Positions 32,970 through 45,154 of a stretch of DNA of 64,000 nucleotides are shown in pieces. Both the position numbers and the translations under genes were made by a program. Where the stretch lies: assembly GCF_030272615.1 (NCBI RefSeq), contig NC_081410.1, forward strand, positions 568,435,152 through 568,499,151. Reading direction: 5' to 3'. The notes beneath the pieces are model-generated. The model did not search any database, had not been told where the DNA came from, and saw only the letters and a program-made list of their open reading frames with translations. Source of the stretch: Cryptomeria japonica. Taxonomy: Eukaryota > Streptophyta > Pinopsida > Cupressales > Cupressaceae. Each line of letters opens with the position of its first letter. Position 1 is the first letter of the stretch.

Positions 32970-35075
32970 GTACACTTAGGATAGTCATTAATATTTGGTC
33001 TAGGGCACTTTTTTATGGCTTCTAAATGCTTCTATGGGGTGTGCAGGGGTCCCACACATCTCTTCCAACATTCCATCCAAGGCACTTCACTCTCACCTAT
33101 CTTATATTCCACTTTCTCTATGCTGCTATCCCAGAGGTCCGATACATGAATAATATCAGACCAATCAATCAAATCTAGCGTGTGTCTCAGAGGTTTTAGA
33201 GACCTGCAAGAAAGAGAAATGAAAATACATATTTACAAGAGCCTTTCCAACTAGTGGTGTGAGTTTTTAATGGTGAAAAGGCCAAAAATACATTTTTTTC
33301 CCACACATTGGAAACCCTAGTGAGTGTTTTGATAGTTTTTGGAAAAATAGTGATATCTTCTTCAAATTTCAATGGATCTCAGTGCTACAAAAGATGAAAT
33401 GAAGTTAATTCACTTCTCTACCATATCCAATCGACTTCTAATGAAAATATGATGAATTTCACAATTAAAAATAATGAGAATCAGACTGAAACGTTTTTGT
33501 ATGAATAAAAATCTCCAACTTCATTTAGTAAAACTTTCAAAATTCAAAAAGACAAACTTGGGTGGTGTGACAAAGGCCTATTTATGCCCATCCAAGTGGG
33601 TTACAATCTCAAACCACCAAAAACCAACCTCCCAACCGAATTTTAAAAAGTTGTCATGGCAATAATGCAACTTTTTACAATTTTTACAATTTTTGCCCAA
33701 TGGACCTCAAACTTTCCCAATTAGGTCCAAATACATCATAATGACTTCAAATGGCCTTATTTACATGAAATAACACAAAAAAAAACTAAAATCTCAAATT
33801 TTGACCGTTTTGGCCAAACCTAGGTCCCTAGGGTGCTCCTGCACCATCAAACCATGTGAATTAGCAAAAACAAATGTGTTTTGGAAGTTTTAATGAGAGA
33901 AACTATAAAGATTTCTACCTCTCAATAAAGAAAAAAATACCACAAAACTCATTATTGATAAGAAAGTGTTCAGTGATTCATAGAGTTGCCCCAAATCCTT
34001 CAACAAATAAATTTAACAATCTCCCCATTGGCCTATCCTCAAGTGACAAACATAATAGACAAGTTGAGAAACCATTCTATACTGTGAAATCAAAATGCAT
34101 ACCTTTTGCATTGGTGAGATGTGAAATTGGGCTTGTAAAATGTTTTGCAAAACCATCCCATGTTTTCACCTTTATTCATTTTGTGAATTGGAGCTTGGTC
34201 TAGGAGGTTAGACAAGTTGTTTTGTAGGTTGTAGTAGTAATAAAGTGGTAGAGGAATTTAGAGAGAAATATTCTTGTAACCCATTTGAAGGAATAACACA
34301 AGCATTGTTCTCTTTGGTGTGGTTTTTTTTCTCACGGGGGTTTCACCATGCCAATCACATTTTATTGAAAGATTCTAAAGCCTTTTTAACAAACCCATCC
34401 TATGCTTATCTTGCAATCGTAATGTTTCATGAGGTGACAACAACTATGAGTTTTAATGGATGCTTTCATTAAAGGAGTTGCTGCATATCCTTCCTCAATT
34501 GTGTAAACTACTTTATGTAAAACTCCATTGGATTTATATCTTAAGACTGAAATCTAAACTTAATTATTATTATAATGACATCAAGAAAACAATAAGGTAA
34601 AGAAAAATTGAAGCCAAGCAAAACCTTAGACAAAAGACCTTTGATGATTAGAAGTGAAGGTTACTAGTCGTTTGCAATTAGGACTGTCAACGTTGATGGC
34701 CAAAGGCCAAATCAACACATCTATGCCTTTTAAAAAAACCCCTTGAAACTGACTTGCATAACCTACACAAGAGCTAGGACCAGTCTCTTGGACTTCCAAC
34801 CTCCCAAACCCTCCAACAAGACTCTGTTTTGCAGCAATGACACTAGTAATTTCAATTTGTCACAGTTTGTCCTTCTAGGACAGTCAATAGTGCTTGTGTT
34901 CTTCCTTTACAACATGATCTCCAACCTTGTTGATCGGATGCACAGGGCCCCCACACATCTCTCTATCACCAAACATAAGGTGAATTAATCTCTATTCATT
35001 AAACATGGTGTATATTCAATCGTGTTGTCCTTAAATATCTGATACATGGAGATATCAGACCCTCAATCCTTCACC
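32970..35075. repeat. Diverged dispersed repeat, two copies
   Basis: Copy 1 at about 32970-33185 and copy 2 at about 34870-35075 share CTTAGGATAGTC/CTAGGACAGTC, then CCCACACATCTCT, then GATACATGAA and ATATCAGACC in the same order and orientation. The text between (33190-34860) has no recognised gene. An open frame at 33874-34203 shows no domain. Confidence 0.5.
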
Positions 35076-35079
35076 ACAA

Positions 35080-35860
35080 ATACAATGTGAGAAAAAGAGA
35101 GTGAGCTTAGCATAGAAATGCTTCCATGAAGAAATGAGAGAGGCACCTCAAATATATAAAGGTGAGAGTGGAGTTGCAAATGTAACTGCCAAGTCTTAGC
35201 ATGCCATCTAACATCCTATGTATGTGCAAAGTGCCACAATCCTCATATAGAGAAAATATAATATTCCACATATTTGGAATAAATAAAATGAGATAAGACA
35301 ACTCAAATAAGACAAAGGACTTGTAGGGATTCCTTAGGAATATTCCTACAAGTAACAAGCAAGATAGAGTTGTACCATTCCCACTAGGTTGATAACCTAA
35401 AATGAAAACCAAAGTAGGTTTCAAGTAGATAAAGTCATTGCATACCAAATGTGACTCATACAACTAACTTATGAAAAGAACAAAGAAGAACAAGAACAAC
35501 TAACTTAGATAAAGTAGATAAAGTCATTTCATCTCCCTGATTAGGTTGCTCTTCTTCCATTAGTGTTGTCCCTTCCTTTTCCAGAAAATTGGCTTTAAAA
35601 AGCTCTTGTATTTGGGTTAGCTAATTCCCTATCAGCACCAGAGCTTCTCCCTTTGATCCCATTTTTAATAGGTTTACTAGTACTCAGTGGTTCATACAGT
35701 CCTCTTAGGAGTTGGACCATCTCAACCATGGTGCGCCTCATATTAGCTTGAAACCTATGCCCCCTATTGGTAGTTGATGGGGATAGAATACCATTCGTTG
35801 TACATATCAATGAGGTGTGCTTTACGTCTAGATAATAATCAATTTAAAAAAAAATAAAAA
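35080..35860. other. Noncoding DNA, nothing recognised
   Basis: Open frames up to 118 codons on the - strand (35107-35463) lack a recognisable domain. AAAGTAGATAAAGTCAT occurs twice at 35430-35530. Confidence 0.35.
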
Positions 35861-35865
35861 AAAAT

Positions 35866-36232
35866 AGCCGTCGGAATTACGACGGCAACTAAACTTTGCA
35901 CTGACGGACAAACCGTCGGACCAACAACATTCTCGTCGGTGCAACGTTTATGGTTGCCGTCGGAATTCCGACGCCAACTAAAGAAACATCTGATGAGGAT
36001 GTTGTATGTCTGACGACACTTCCTTGTCGGACGGTTGTCGATGCATATTACTGGGGGAGCATCGGAATTCCGATGGCCATCTGACGACATTTTTGGTCAG
36101 AGGAGCGATCATGGCCATTGTCAGAAGAGTTCACGATGTCGTCAGAATTCCAACGTTCAATGGCATCACTGGGAAGTCTAACGATGAGTTTTCGACAGCT
36201 TCATTTGTTGGCAGTCCGACGAAAAGTATAAT
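35866..36232. repeat. GTCGG-palindrome-rich element
   Basis: GTCGG or CCGAC (and one-step variants) recurs more than a dozen times in about 370 bp, several inside near-palindromes such as CCGTCGGAATTACGACGG and CCGTCGGAATTCCGACG. The stretch is sharply bounded by A-rich DNA on the left and an AT-rich tail on the right. The same core occurs at 25372-25557. Confidence 0.75.
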
Positions 36233-36392
36233 TTAAATAAATAATATCTCCAAGGAAAAATAAATATCCCCTAACATAAGGAAAATAAAAAACCTACACT
36301 AACACCCCTTAAGCGTACAACTTAGGTGGGTAAAAAGATGGATCTTGACAAATGAAGCCTAATGAGGCACCTATATACAAAGAGATCCCCCC

Positions 36393-36396
<4 letters not shown>

Positions 36397-36474
<78 letters not shown>
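36397..36474. repeat. (AG)n microsatellite, about 39 units
   Basis: Uninterrupted AG dinucleotides over about 78 bp. Leu-Ser-repeat frames on the - strand here are artefacts of it. Confidence 0.98.
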
Positions 36475-36478
<4 letters not shown>

Positions 36479-37261
36479 CCCCTAAAGTAGGCACTTGTCG
36501 CATCCCCAACAAAGCTCACAAATGAAGGAGCTTATTGTGTGCAATGAAATGTGTTTCTTAAGTAAACCAAAATTATAATAACAATGATTGAAAACACAAA
36601 ACAAAACAACAATTAGGATTGGGTGGAAAAAGAAGGTCAAACCATAGTTAAATTCATTGGAAACAAAGTATATTGATCTCTTCGTTGTGTAGATTTTCCC
36701 AAGATGTTTGATTATGATGTGTCCTCAAAGAATTTTGACAACATAATAAAGCTCAATTGGATTTGGATGCATGATGATGACAAATGGCCAAGTGTTTGAT
36801 AATATAAAAGAGGGGAGAGATAAATGGATGGTTAGGATGAATAGATGAAGATAAATGGTGTGGAGGAATTTGGTTCTCTCAAGTTGTGAAATGGTGCCAA
36901 GTGGCACCATGGGAGGGCTTGAGAGGGAGATGATACCTTTGGAGTGTGGGAAAGGTCTTGCCATAAAGGTATTTATTCTCCTCACAATCCAAAGTTATGG
37001 GGATGAGAGGAATAAAGAAAATTTAAATTCTTTTGATCAAAGTTTTGGGAAAGGATCCATGTGGATTTCCTTCCCAAAAGGAGAATGCATTTAAGGTTGA
37101 GAGGACAAAGAGGGTGGCCATTTATCGTAAAAATTTGACCCCTCCCTAATCCAAGGGATTATGAATGTGCAAATGATTGGGGGAAGATTAGGATTAGGAT
37201 TAGGGACAAGTGGGAAAGATGGATGAAGTGACATGTGAGGTGAGAGAAACATAGGAATTGG
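36475..37261. other. Noncoding DNA upstream of LTR end
   Basis: No gene. Short overlapping frames on both strands at 36725-37094. G-rich AGGATTAGGATTAGGGACAAG near 37190. Confidence 0.4.
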
Positions 37262-37546
37262 AATAATTAAATTTAATTAATATTTAGAGGAAAAGGGGAT
37301 TTCATGAATAAAATAAAATAAAATAAATTAATGTATTTAATTAATTTAATAGGAGGAAGTGACAAGGTAGACTAGGATGGGTAAATTAAAATAAATAAAT
37401 TACCTTAGGCTAGAATTTGGGACAGTAGAATAAATAGGATGATTAATTAAATAATAATAAATTATTTAATTAATAAGGATGACTGAAATAGATGAATAAG
37501 ACAAATAAATTGACCAAACGATAGTGGTTGATTTTAGGTTTCTACA
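37262..37546 (+). mobile_element. 3' end of an LTR (family with TTTTAGG..TCTACA terminus)
   Basis: AATTTAATTAA blocks separated by GATGA/GGAGG words end in TTTTAGGTTTCTACA. Very similar ends occur at 57326 (TTTTAGGTGTCTACA) and about 63602 (TTTTAGACATCTACA). The abrupt change to copia coding sequence at 37547 marks the junction. The LTR 5' end is not located. Confidence 0.5.
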
Positions 37547-38235
37547 CTTGCTTTCAATGAAGGTTTTGGTGAAGATGTCTACATGATTTTTTTTCCTATA
37601 TGAACTCCTAAATGTAGTGCATATGGATCTCAATTGTGTGTTTTGTCCATTGATGATGCACTCTCAATTCCTCAAGATTTGTATTGCACTCTAATTATCA
37701 CAAAATATGATTGTAGGCTTTTTGAGTGGAACTCTAGACCCGGTGAGAATATTTAGAAGCTAAATAGTCTCAATGGTGGCATTAATTGTCCCTCGACACT
37801 CAACCTCTGGAGATGAAATAACAATTTCACATTGCTTCTTGCTTGACCAACAAACTAGATAAAAAATAAATGAGAAGAAATATAATCTAAATATGTAACC
37901 TGCCAAGTCAATATCCACTCCTGCTACATACCGAGTCCCATAAGTATAAGTACCCTAAATGTAGTGAAGGATTTGCTTAGATTCTTTTCAATGCAACTCA
38001 TATTAATCCTACATGAATTTATAGACCATGTTCACAACATTTGAAATGTCAAGTCTCATATGAGTCAAGTAGATGAGAATCTTGATAGTGTGTTAGATAA
38101 AATGCTATCAACCAAGGGTGGAGCAAATAGCCTCAAGTTGGACCCCTGATAGAAATGGAGTTGGTGTTGGCTTATAGTTAGCCATAAGAAATATGAAGAG
38201 CATATTGAGAACATACTTGGGTGGTGAAATGAAGA
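37547..38235 (-). pseudogene. Ty1/copia pol, RNase H and C-terminal RT part
   Basis: Reading the - strand from 38235: KYVLNMLFIFLMANYKPTPT, then QILHYI with GTYTYGTRYVAGVDIDLAG, WSSKKQCEIVISSPEVECRG, INATIETI, PTIIFCDN and HVDIFTKTFIES. These match in order the copia signature (KRILRYLKGT, WSSKKQ, SSAEAEY, CDNQSA, DIFTK). Several stops and frame changes mean it is dead. The upstream RT half lies at 40641-41370, separated by about 2.4 kb of foreign sequence. Confidence 0.8.
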
Positions 38236-40640
38236 TACTTGAAGATGTTGCTAGAAAATATACAGCTATACAACGACAATTTCTACATAACCCATAAGAG
38301 AAATCTATGCAAATAAGTACTTAGAATCCATATGCAAAAGAATAGACAACATACCTCTCGAATATGACACAAGATATACCTTGAGAAAACCCTCACAAGG
38401 GAAAAACCCAACCTCCAAAGGCATCCATCCACCATGTATAATTCAACAATATGCAACATTACAATACATCCATGAACACCTCTGAGCCACAAGCCCTCTA
38501 CAAGTACTCCACGTTAAAAAAACATGTAACTACACATCCCATGCCATGCTTTAAATCCTCACAAATGTTACAAGAGATGCTCTCAACCCCTTAGCCAAAA
38601 TAGGCAACCTTAGACAACTACCATTGTGGTTGACTTTATAGAAACAAGCTCCCACAAAACCACCAAATGACTTTACATGGTTTACCATGTGATTACAAAC
38701 CATTTGTAGATGTTTTTGCCATTGATATATTTCTTTTGAGAGGTTCATTTTTCAGATTTCAGGTGGTTGTGTTCTTTCTATGAGCTTGTCGAGTGGTGTT
38801 TGTGTTCTATGTACTGCCACGTGTCTGGATGATTGTTTAGCGCGATTTCCCCCTGACAACGTCGTCTCTACCCTGTCTAACTATGCAGCCTATATGTCAT
38901 TTTTATCTGCTACCTCACACATCTTTCAAAGTAATTGCAGTTTTGATTCTGTATAACTGCAGGAGTCTAAGAAACAACTTGCAACGTCTTCCTTCTGAAA
39001 GAAAACGTGTTGAGAGCCATGTGAGCTGAGTTGATTCAATGATTATCCTCTTTCAGTTGGAACGTTTTTTTTTCGGTTTGAACTTGTTTGGTGAACCTAC
39101 GTGTAGAGTAATTGTATTCTATTTCAGCTACAAGGGAGCAAGTGAGTTTCTTTCTGTGTGTCCAATAAAAAATGTCTTATGTCGAATGCGTTTCATATTC
39201 CTAAAGGCATTTCTGCTCCTTCAATTACCATTTGTTCAGTGTTATGTCAGTCCCTATGGCATCTTGTACTGGGCATAAATGATTCAGTTAAAAAAAAATT
39301 TGGAGTGAAAGATTAAATATTGCGCTAGTTTTTTTTTTTAATAACTGAAAGCTCCAAGTTCGTAGTTTTTGGAAAATAAAAAATCTTCGGCCAGAGTTTT
39401 ATGAAGTGTGTTTTTGCGGGTTCGTGAGAAGTAGAAATTATTTTTATCGGCAGAAATTCTGGGTTGCAATCTAAGCAAAATAAATTAATCTTTTGTAACT
39501 GCTGTGAGGAATGACGTCTTGCTGTTTTCAGGATGATAATTTTTATTGAGGAAAAAAGACCTGTGAAAGGTGTGCTGGGTGTAAGCCATGTTTAGAGTGA
39601 GTGCGACCTTTCTTATGCTATAAAATTTAATAATCTTGTTGAAGTATTGATTTTGTCATCTTATGGAAGATATCTGAAATTAAGACATGAAGATCAGTGC
39701 ATTTTCAAACATTCAGATATTACAGTGTTAGGTGTGAAGATGAATATTTATGTGAGCATACAACAATGGTTGATGAGTTTCTTTTGAGAAGAGTGCTTGA
39801 TTTGCGATGAAACATTGATAAAAGGGGACATGGTGAACCAAAGTATTTCTAGATCAATCAATCTTTAAAGAATATAACTCACAGGTAATTCGACTGTAAT
39901 TCTTCAGTTCTTCTGAATTCAACAAAGAGGGTTGTGTCAGAAGTTCTTCAAGCAACATAGTGGTGATCAAATTAAGAGGACTAAATAAGCCAGAGGATAG
40001 CATTTATCTCTGTTTTTGTCATGTGTCTGTCATGTGAAGCTCTCTCAGATAGTGTGTGGACTTTCATTGAATATGTTCAAATGAACATACAGTCGCTTAT
40101 CAATTTGTGTGAGTTTTGCTTACCTTATGAGTAAAACGCAGAGCATAATCTGTCCAAATTTTCTTTAACCTTTATTTTTGAAAGATTGAGTTGGTGCTCA
40201 TTAGTTGTTAGGTTGATGCCTTGTAACTGAGATTGAAGTGTCTGAATGTTGTGTTGGAGCACTTATTGTAATTGGGTTGTAGCCCATTCGAATTAGTGGA
40301 CACTGTGGTTTTTTATTCTATTGGGTTTTCTATGTGATAAAAAGTTGAGTATTTCTCTCTCTTGTTGCATGTAATAGTTCTTTGGTTTCAAGTTTTATTT
40401 TACTAAACCACTGATTCACCCCCCGTTCTTAGTGTTTCTCATTTCGTTTTTCACCATTGACCCCACTTTTAAGATTGGGTGCTAAGTGATCACCTTATTA
40501 ATTTACTTTCCCCAATTTTAAATAAATGCATTGCATGTGACATACAACACATAAAGTGATCCCAAGAATGTTAACTCCTAGTGATGCACATCCATCTAGG
40601 TTCCCCTAGGTGCACCATAACATAATAATAAATAATACAT
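38236..40640 (+). mobile_element. Insertion in copia pol containing copia LTR-like leader
   Basis: This block interrupts the - strand copia pol between the YIDD region and the RNase H. Near its right end it carries GTGGTTTTTTATTCTATTGGG followed by TTTTCTATGTGATAAAAAG, and then CACTGATTCACCCCCC at about 40418. These resemble the conserved LTR-end text and post-LTR text of plant Ty1/copia elements on the + strand. No TSD was pinned down and no full coding region is present, so it is best read as a truncated copia piece or a solo LTR with leader. Confidence 0.45.
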
Positions 40641-41370
40641 TATAAACATTATGCAAGGTGTACGACACCTAATTCCCAATAAGTAATGTAATATGCTAAA
40701 ATTTGACATCAAGAATTAATCATGTAAATTAGTTTTTACTACCTTGATGGTGGATGAGTGACTCTTGTGATCAACAAGTCATCAATATAGTGAACCAAAA
40801 ATGTGACAGTGTCATCGTACTACAAAATGTGTACATTCAAATTAGAATGGAATTGAGTAAACCCAAGTAAACCCAACTATCAAAAGGAAGGAGTACACCT
40901 TGGCAACATGCTTGAGGGGTTTGATTGAGGCCCCAAAGAGTCTTCCAAAGTTGGCATACTAATGAAGGATCCTTAATGAACCCCTACGACCACTCCATTT
41001 AAATTTCCTCCTAAAGGTTATTGTGAAGAAAGACATTCCTCACATCTATATGATGGGCTACAACTATAGTAAGGATAAGTTGGATGGAACTCATTTTCGC
41101 AACTGACACAAAAATAGTAAATTTGTCAATCTCGAGAACTTGGAAGAATCCTTTTTTGACCAAGCAAGCCTTATGCTTGTTAATCAATCCATCTACTACA
41201 AATTTTTCTTGATAGATCCACTTGTAGCAAACAAGTTTCCTTCCCTTAGGAAGAGAATAGATCCCATGTATGGTTCCTCTCCAAGGAACTAAACTCTTCT
41301 TGCATAATAGTATCCCACTTGGGATTACCATAAGCTTCTTACAAAGGTTGTGGATCATGTTGGTAAATGT
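40641..41370 (-). pseudogene. Ty1/copia pol, reverse transcriptase N-terminal part
   Basis: From 41358: LPKGRKLVCYKWIYQEKF, GLINKHKACLVKKGF, VSVAKMSSIQLILTIV, HHIDVRNVFLHNNL, and after a stop LGPQSNPS (for YGLKQAPR). It continues to VTFLVHYIDDLLIT (catalytic YIDD for YVDD) and TNLHD..LHYLLGI near 40700-40660. The order matches copia RT. It runs on the same strand as 37547-38235 and was continuous with it before the insertion. Confidence 0.85.
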
Positions 41371-41379
41371 TTTGTCGTT

Positions 41380-44060
41380 GCAAAAATTAATTGACCCACT
41401 TAATGGGCAATGACAATTGCACTAAAAATTTGGGAAGTTGCAATGAGGTTAGTGATTCTCCTTTGTGTTTGAGAGGGGTAGCTCCCTCATATGATGAGAT
41501 TTTGGATTTTTGAATGCTTTTAACTAAGAAGCACGAATAAGAAAAACAAAAAAAACATAAAATAAAAGAAAAGAAATCTAACTATGACATAGGAACACAA
41601 TAGATATTTCTGAAATAGAATGAGAAAGAAAAGTTAATAACTATAAAAGCTCATAGACTTCTGAATAAACTTCACACTAAGAGTGAGGAGCAAAGAAATA
41701 TGCATGAAAAATACTACTTAAATGTAAGAATAATCAACCTTATAGCTTTTATAGTTTTTCTTTCAACCATGTAATTGTCTCTTGAAATTATTTCTTTTTT
41801 ATTATTTTAAAGACTTTTAAATTTACCTTGATACTTTTGGTATACCTCTTTATAAATAGATAAAAAATACAAAATAAATCTAAAGAACTTATAAGTTGAA
41901 GTAGAACTGCCATTCTTTCATCTTTGCCCATTCAATCACCTTTAATGCATATGCACAAAACCTCTTTAATGTCAAACATAGAGCCAAGTCTTTGAATTTA
42001 TTTACAGTATCAATTGATTCCAACTATTATATAAAATCCAATGTCTTCTTTCACTGAAACTGGCTTTCCACTCACAAATAGAAGTATGTGCAGCCATGAC
42101 ACATAAGTCTTTGATATCATATCAAGAATACCCCCTCTCATATTAATGATTGCATCAAAGTCTATACCTAGTGCCAACTCATCTTTTTCAAATATTTACT
42201 TTAATATTTCTGTTACATTTGGTGTATCTAGCAAGTTTAACATTATTCTCTAGGTATCCTTCAAAATTAGCTTCATTGCGATCAACTGGTCTGTTAGAGG
42301 CTGCAAGGACTAATACCCTCTCTTTGTTGATCCAGTCTTCCTTCCATGTTACTGTTCCTTTGCAAGTACTTGTTTGATCATTAACCACTATAGAAAACAC
42401 CTCTAATTTTGAATTAGATTGGTCTTCCTTTGAATGCTCCTCATAATCACATCACTAAGGTTTCCAATCCTATTGATATCTAAAGGCGCAATATCACTAA
42501 CATTAACAGCCAACACTCGAGTCTGAACAACTGCGACTAGAGAAACAACTTCATTAGATTTCATAGTGATTTTTCAAAATGCCTGATCAAGAAGTCTTAT
42601 TAGATTGGAATTTTTTTTTTGAAGAGAACAAAAACAAATAAAAGCATCTTAACATCGACCCCAACTATGAATCTTCATATGTTTGCTATATGCAGAGATT
42701 TATCAATGCCATAGCCTTGACCTGCTCCAAGATATTTGACTAATATATTTCCACCAATGCTTGTCTCCAATTCTATTAATGGGGCCTTGTGATTCTCGTT
42801 ATAAATAACCAATAACTCTATGCAGACCTTCTATATATCTAGCATTGTAAAAAATGACCCAAAACAGTAGAAGTGCCCCTAGTCCTTGATGATGTATAGA
42901 TTTGCATTTAAGAAATATGGTCTGAATCCCTCTAGTGGTTTATAAATTTGATTGCTTAGATTGAAACCAATATGAGTAACCTTTGGTCGAGTAAAATAAG
43001 TAGCATCCATTGGAAATAAATGCATTGACATATTCAGATAGTCGGTGTCGTCAAAATGGAGACAAAAAAGATGCACTACATTTAAACCTAACTCGGTCTT
43101 AAGACTATCCTCCATTTTTTTTTGAATCTTTGTATATCTGTTAGATCTTATAATGAGGGGGGCCTAAATTTCAATACATCCTCATAAGGTTGTTGGCACT
43201 TGCACGTCCTTGGGTTCCCTTAAATTCATAGAGTCATTGATTTCAGAATGAACTCCAGTTATGTCATTGTTGTTTATCCCCTCCTCTTCTTTAATGGAAT
43301 CCATTCTAAAATTGAGAACAACCATGGTTCACTACATAAGTAGAAGGGCAATCTACCACCTATTTTCCTCAATGAGTTGCAATGAAAGTAAAAAGGTACT
43401 TTAAAAGAAATTGGGTCTAAAAACTTGAGAGGAAAAGGTTTTGATGGACTGAAGATCGACTTGGATAAGCTCACCATTACACAATTCCTCACAACCCTGC
43501 TCTCAAAAACATTTTAATCATCATCAATATCGATAAAGTTGTTCACCTTTTTTCTAGTCATTGAATAAGAACACAGGTCCTTATACATAATGGGAGATTA
43601 TATAGTCTATCCCGCCTCTCTCATCTTGATCTTCAATAGCTTTAAATTGAAAAAGAGAAACCTTTTTGTATTGGGGAGAGACAAGGTTCAGTAATATTTC
43701 TCTAGAGTCCAGACCAATTTCATCCAGAGTATATTTCATCAAAAGAGGGCTTCAATACCATTCATCTGTAAATTGAGGATCTCCTATGCATGTCTTCTTC
43801 ATTTGACTTTAAACACATCAGAAATTTCCAACTCTGGCACTTCCCTGATCAAATGCCCTGGCACATTTTGCAAAGAAATAAAGAAGCAATCTCTGGATTC
43901 TACTCTTCAACTTGATATGAATTGGAACTAGAGAGGATAGAGTCAAGTTGCCATCAATTGCCTTATAAATAGTTGAACTAATCTCACCCCTTTTTTAATG
44001 TCATGATTATCTATGAATGCATTAACCATTTGAGAAAAAATAGAGAAAATAGAGTTGAGG
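41380..44060 (-). pseudogene. AAA-ATPase pseudogene, copy A
   Basis: The - strand encodes INKERVLVLAASNRPVDRNEA (second region of homology) and then, in a shifted frame, ELALGIDFDAIINMRGG followed by DIKDLCVMAAHTSICE. This is the end of a AAA domain as in plant spastin/katanin/ATAD1-like and FHA-AAA proteins (family pattern LVLAATNRPFDLDEA, ELAPDVDLEAIANMTDG, SDLKNLCVTAAH). Upstream pieces KVTHIGFNLSNQIYKPLEG and SNLIRLLDQAF resemble the long N-terminal region of the same plant family, less surely. No P-loop was identified. Multiple stops and shifts. A second copy lies about 3.8 kb away in the same orientation. Confidence 0.75.
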
Positions 44061-45154
44061 AATTCACTGGAAACCTTTGAAGTCAATTTTGAGAGCTCTC
44101 GATGGGCTGCTTCTATACCAATTGAACCCAACTTACAGCCAGCAAGAGTTTCTCTAGCTTTTTAAAACACTAACTGCAAGTATTTTACTTTGGGCTTTAA
44201 TACGAAGCTGCAAATGACACTGCACCTTTAGTTGTTCATGGAGTCTCCTCTGAACTTCAATCTCCACCCAAAGAGTCTCATTGATCTACAAATCATCTGT
44301 CATGTTTACTCCCAATATGCTTAAAGTAGTGTTGTTGGTACCTTGAATTTCAAATGTCCTACATACTGCTGTAGAGCAGCCAAGCCTATATTTCTAGAGG
44401 TGGTTCTTAAGGTGGTAAAGAGTAGTCCTTATATGTCATTATTCTCATCACAGACTTCAGTGTCACCCTATCTAGAGCTTCAAGTTGAGAGACTGTATCT
44501 TTCTCTCCAAACTAGACTCCAAAGACTTTGTACAAATTATACTTTGCTTCCTCGTTCTCGATTGAATGCGGGTAGAAATGAATTTAATCACTAGAGAGAA
44601 GTCTAAAATTCAAGTTGGTCTTTGCAATAGACATAACAATCATATCAATGTATATGTTCACGAGTCCTGTAGGCTAACATTCATTAGTTGTAAATTTTTA
44701 ATGAAAGACAATAATTGTACGACCTCAAAAATATGCCAGTCATATTTTAGTCTATTCCTTACAAGAACCGGCATTTCCATCGATCATGCTCCATTTATAG
44801 GATCAACACTATTGCTCAACATTATATTGTAGGTCTATAGAGTTCAAAATCTTAAGATACATGATCTCTTAATTGTTTAAGTAACTTCTTTAGAACTACC
44901 TAGAGAAAATGTATTTCATGTTTTAACAACTCAACAAGCTCATTTGTTTCAAATGAATATACAAGCAACCTTGCCATTGATACATGAGTATGAAAATAAT
45001 GCATGTCTTTAAAATTTTAACCAAAGAGGTCTGAGTAAGCTGTCCTAAAACTATTTTTGAGTAAGCTCTAAAATATAAAGTCACCAACCTCAATCCTTAG
45101 GGAGGTACCTTAAATTTTTTGAGAAAATAAAGCATCAGCACTTTGAATCTTTTC
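44061..45154. other. Spacer between AAA-ATPase copies
   Basis: No recognised coding, though the left part (to about 44300) may still belong to copy A. Open frames at 44343-44832 (+) have no domain. Confidence 0.35.

Noticed and set aside
33874-34472. + strand open frames of 109 and 75 codons as a gene
   Set aside because: No domain, no splice pattern linking them, and stops in between.
36309-36519. Open frames of 65-67 codons, - strand
   Set aside because: Ser-Leu repeats produced by the (AG)n microsatellite.
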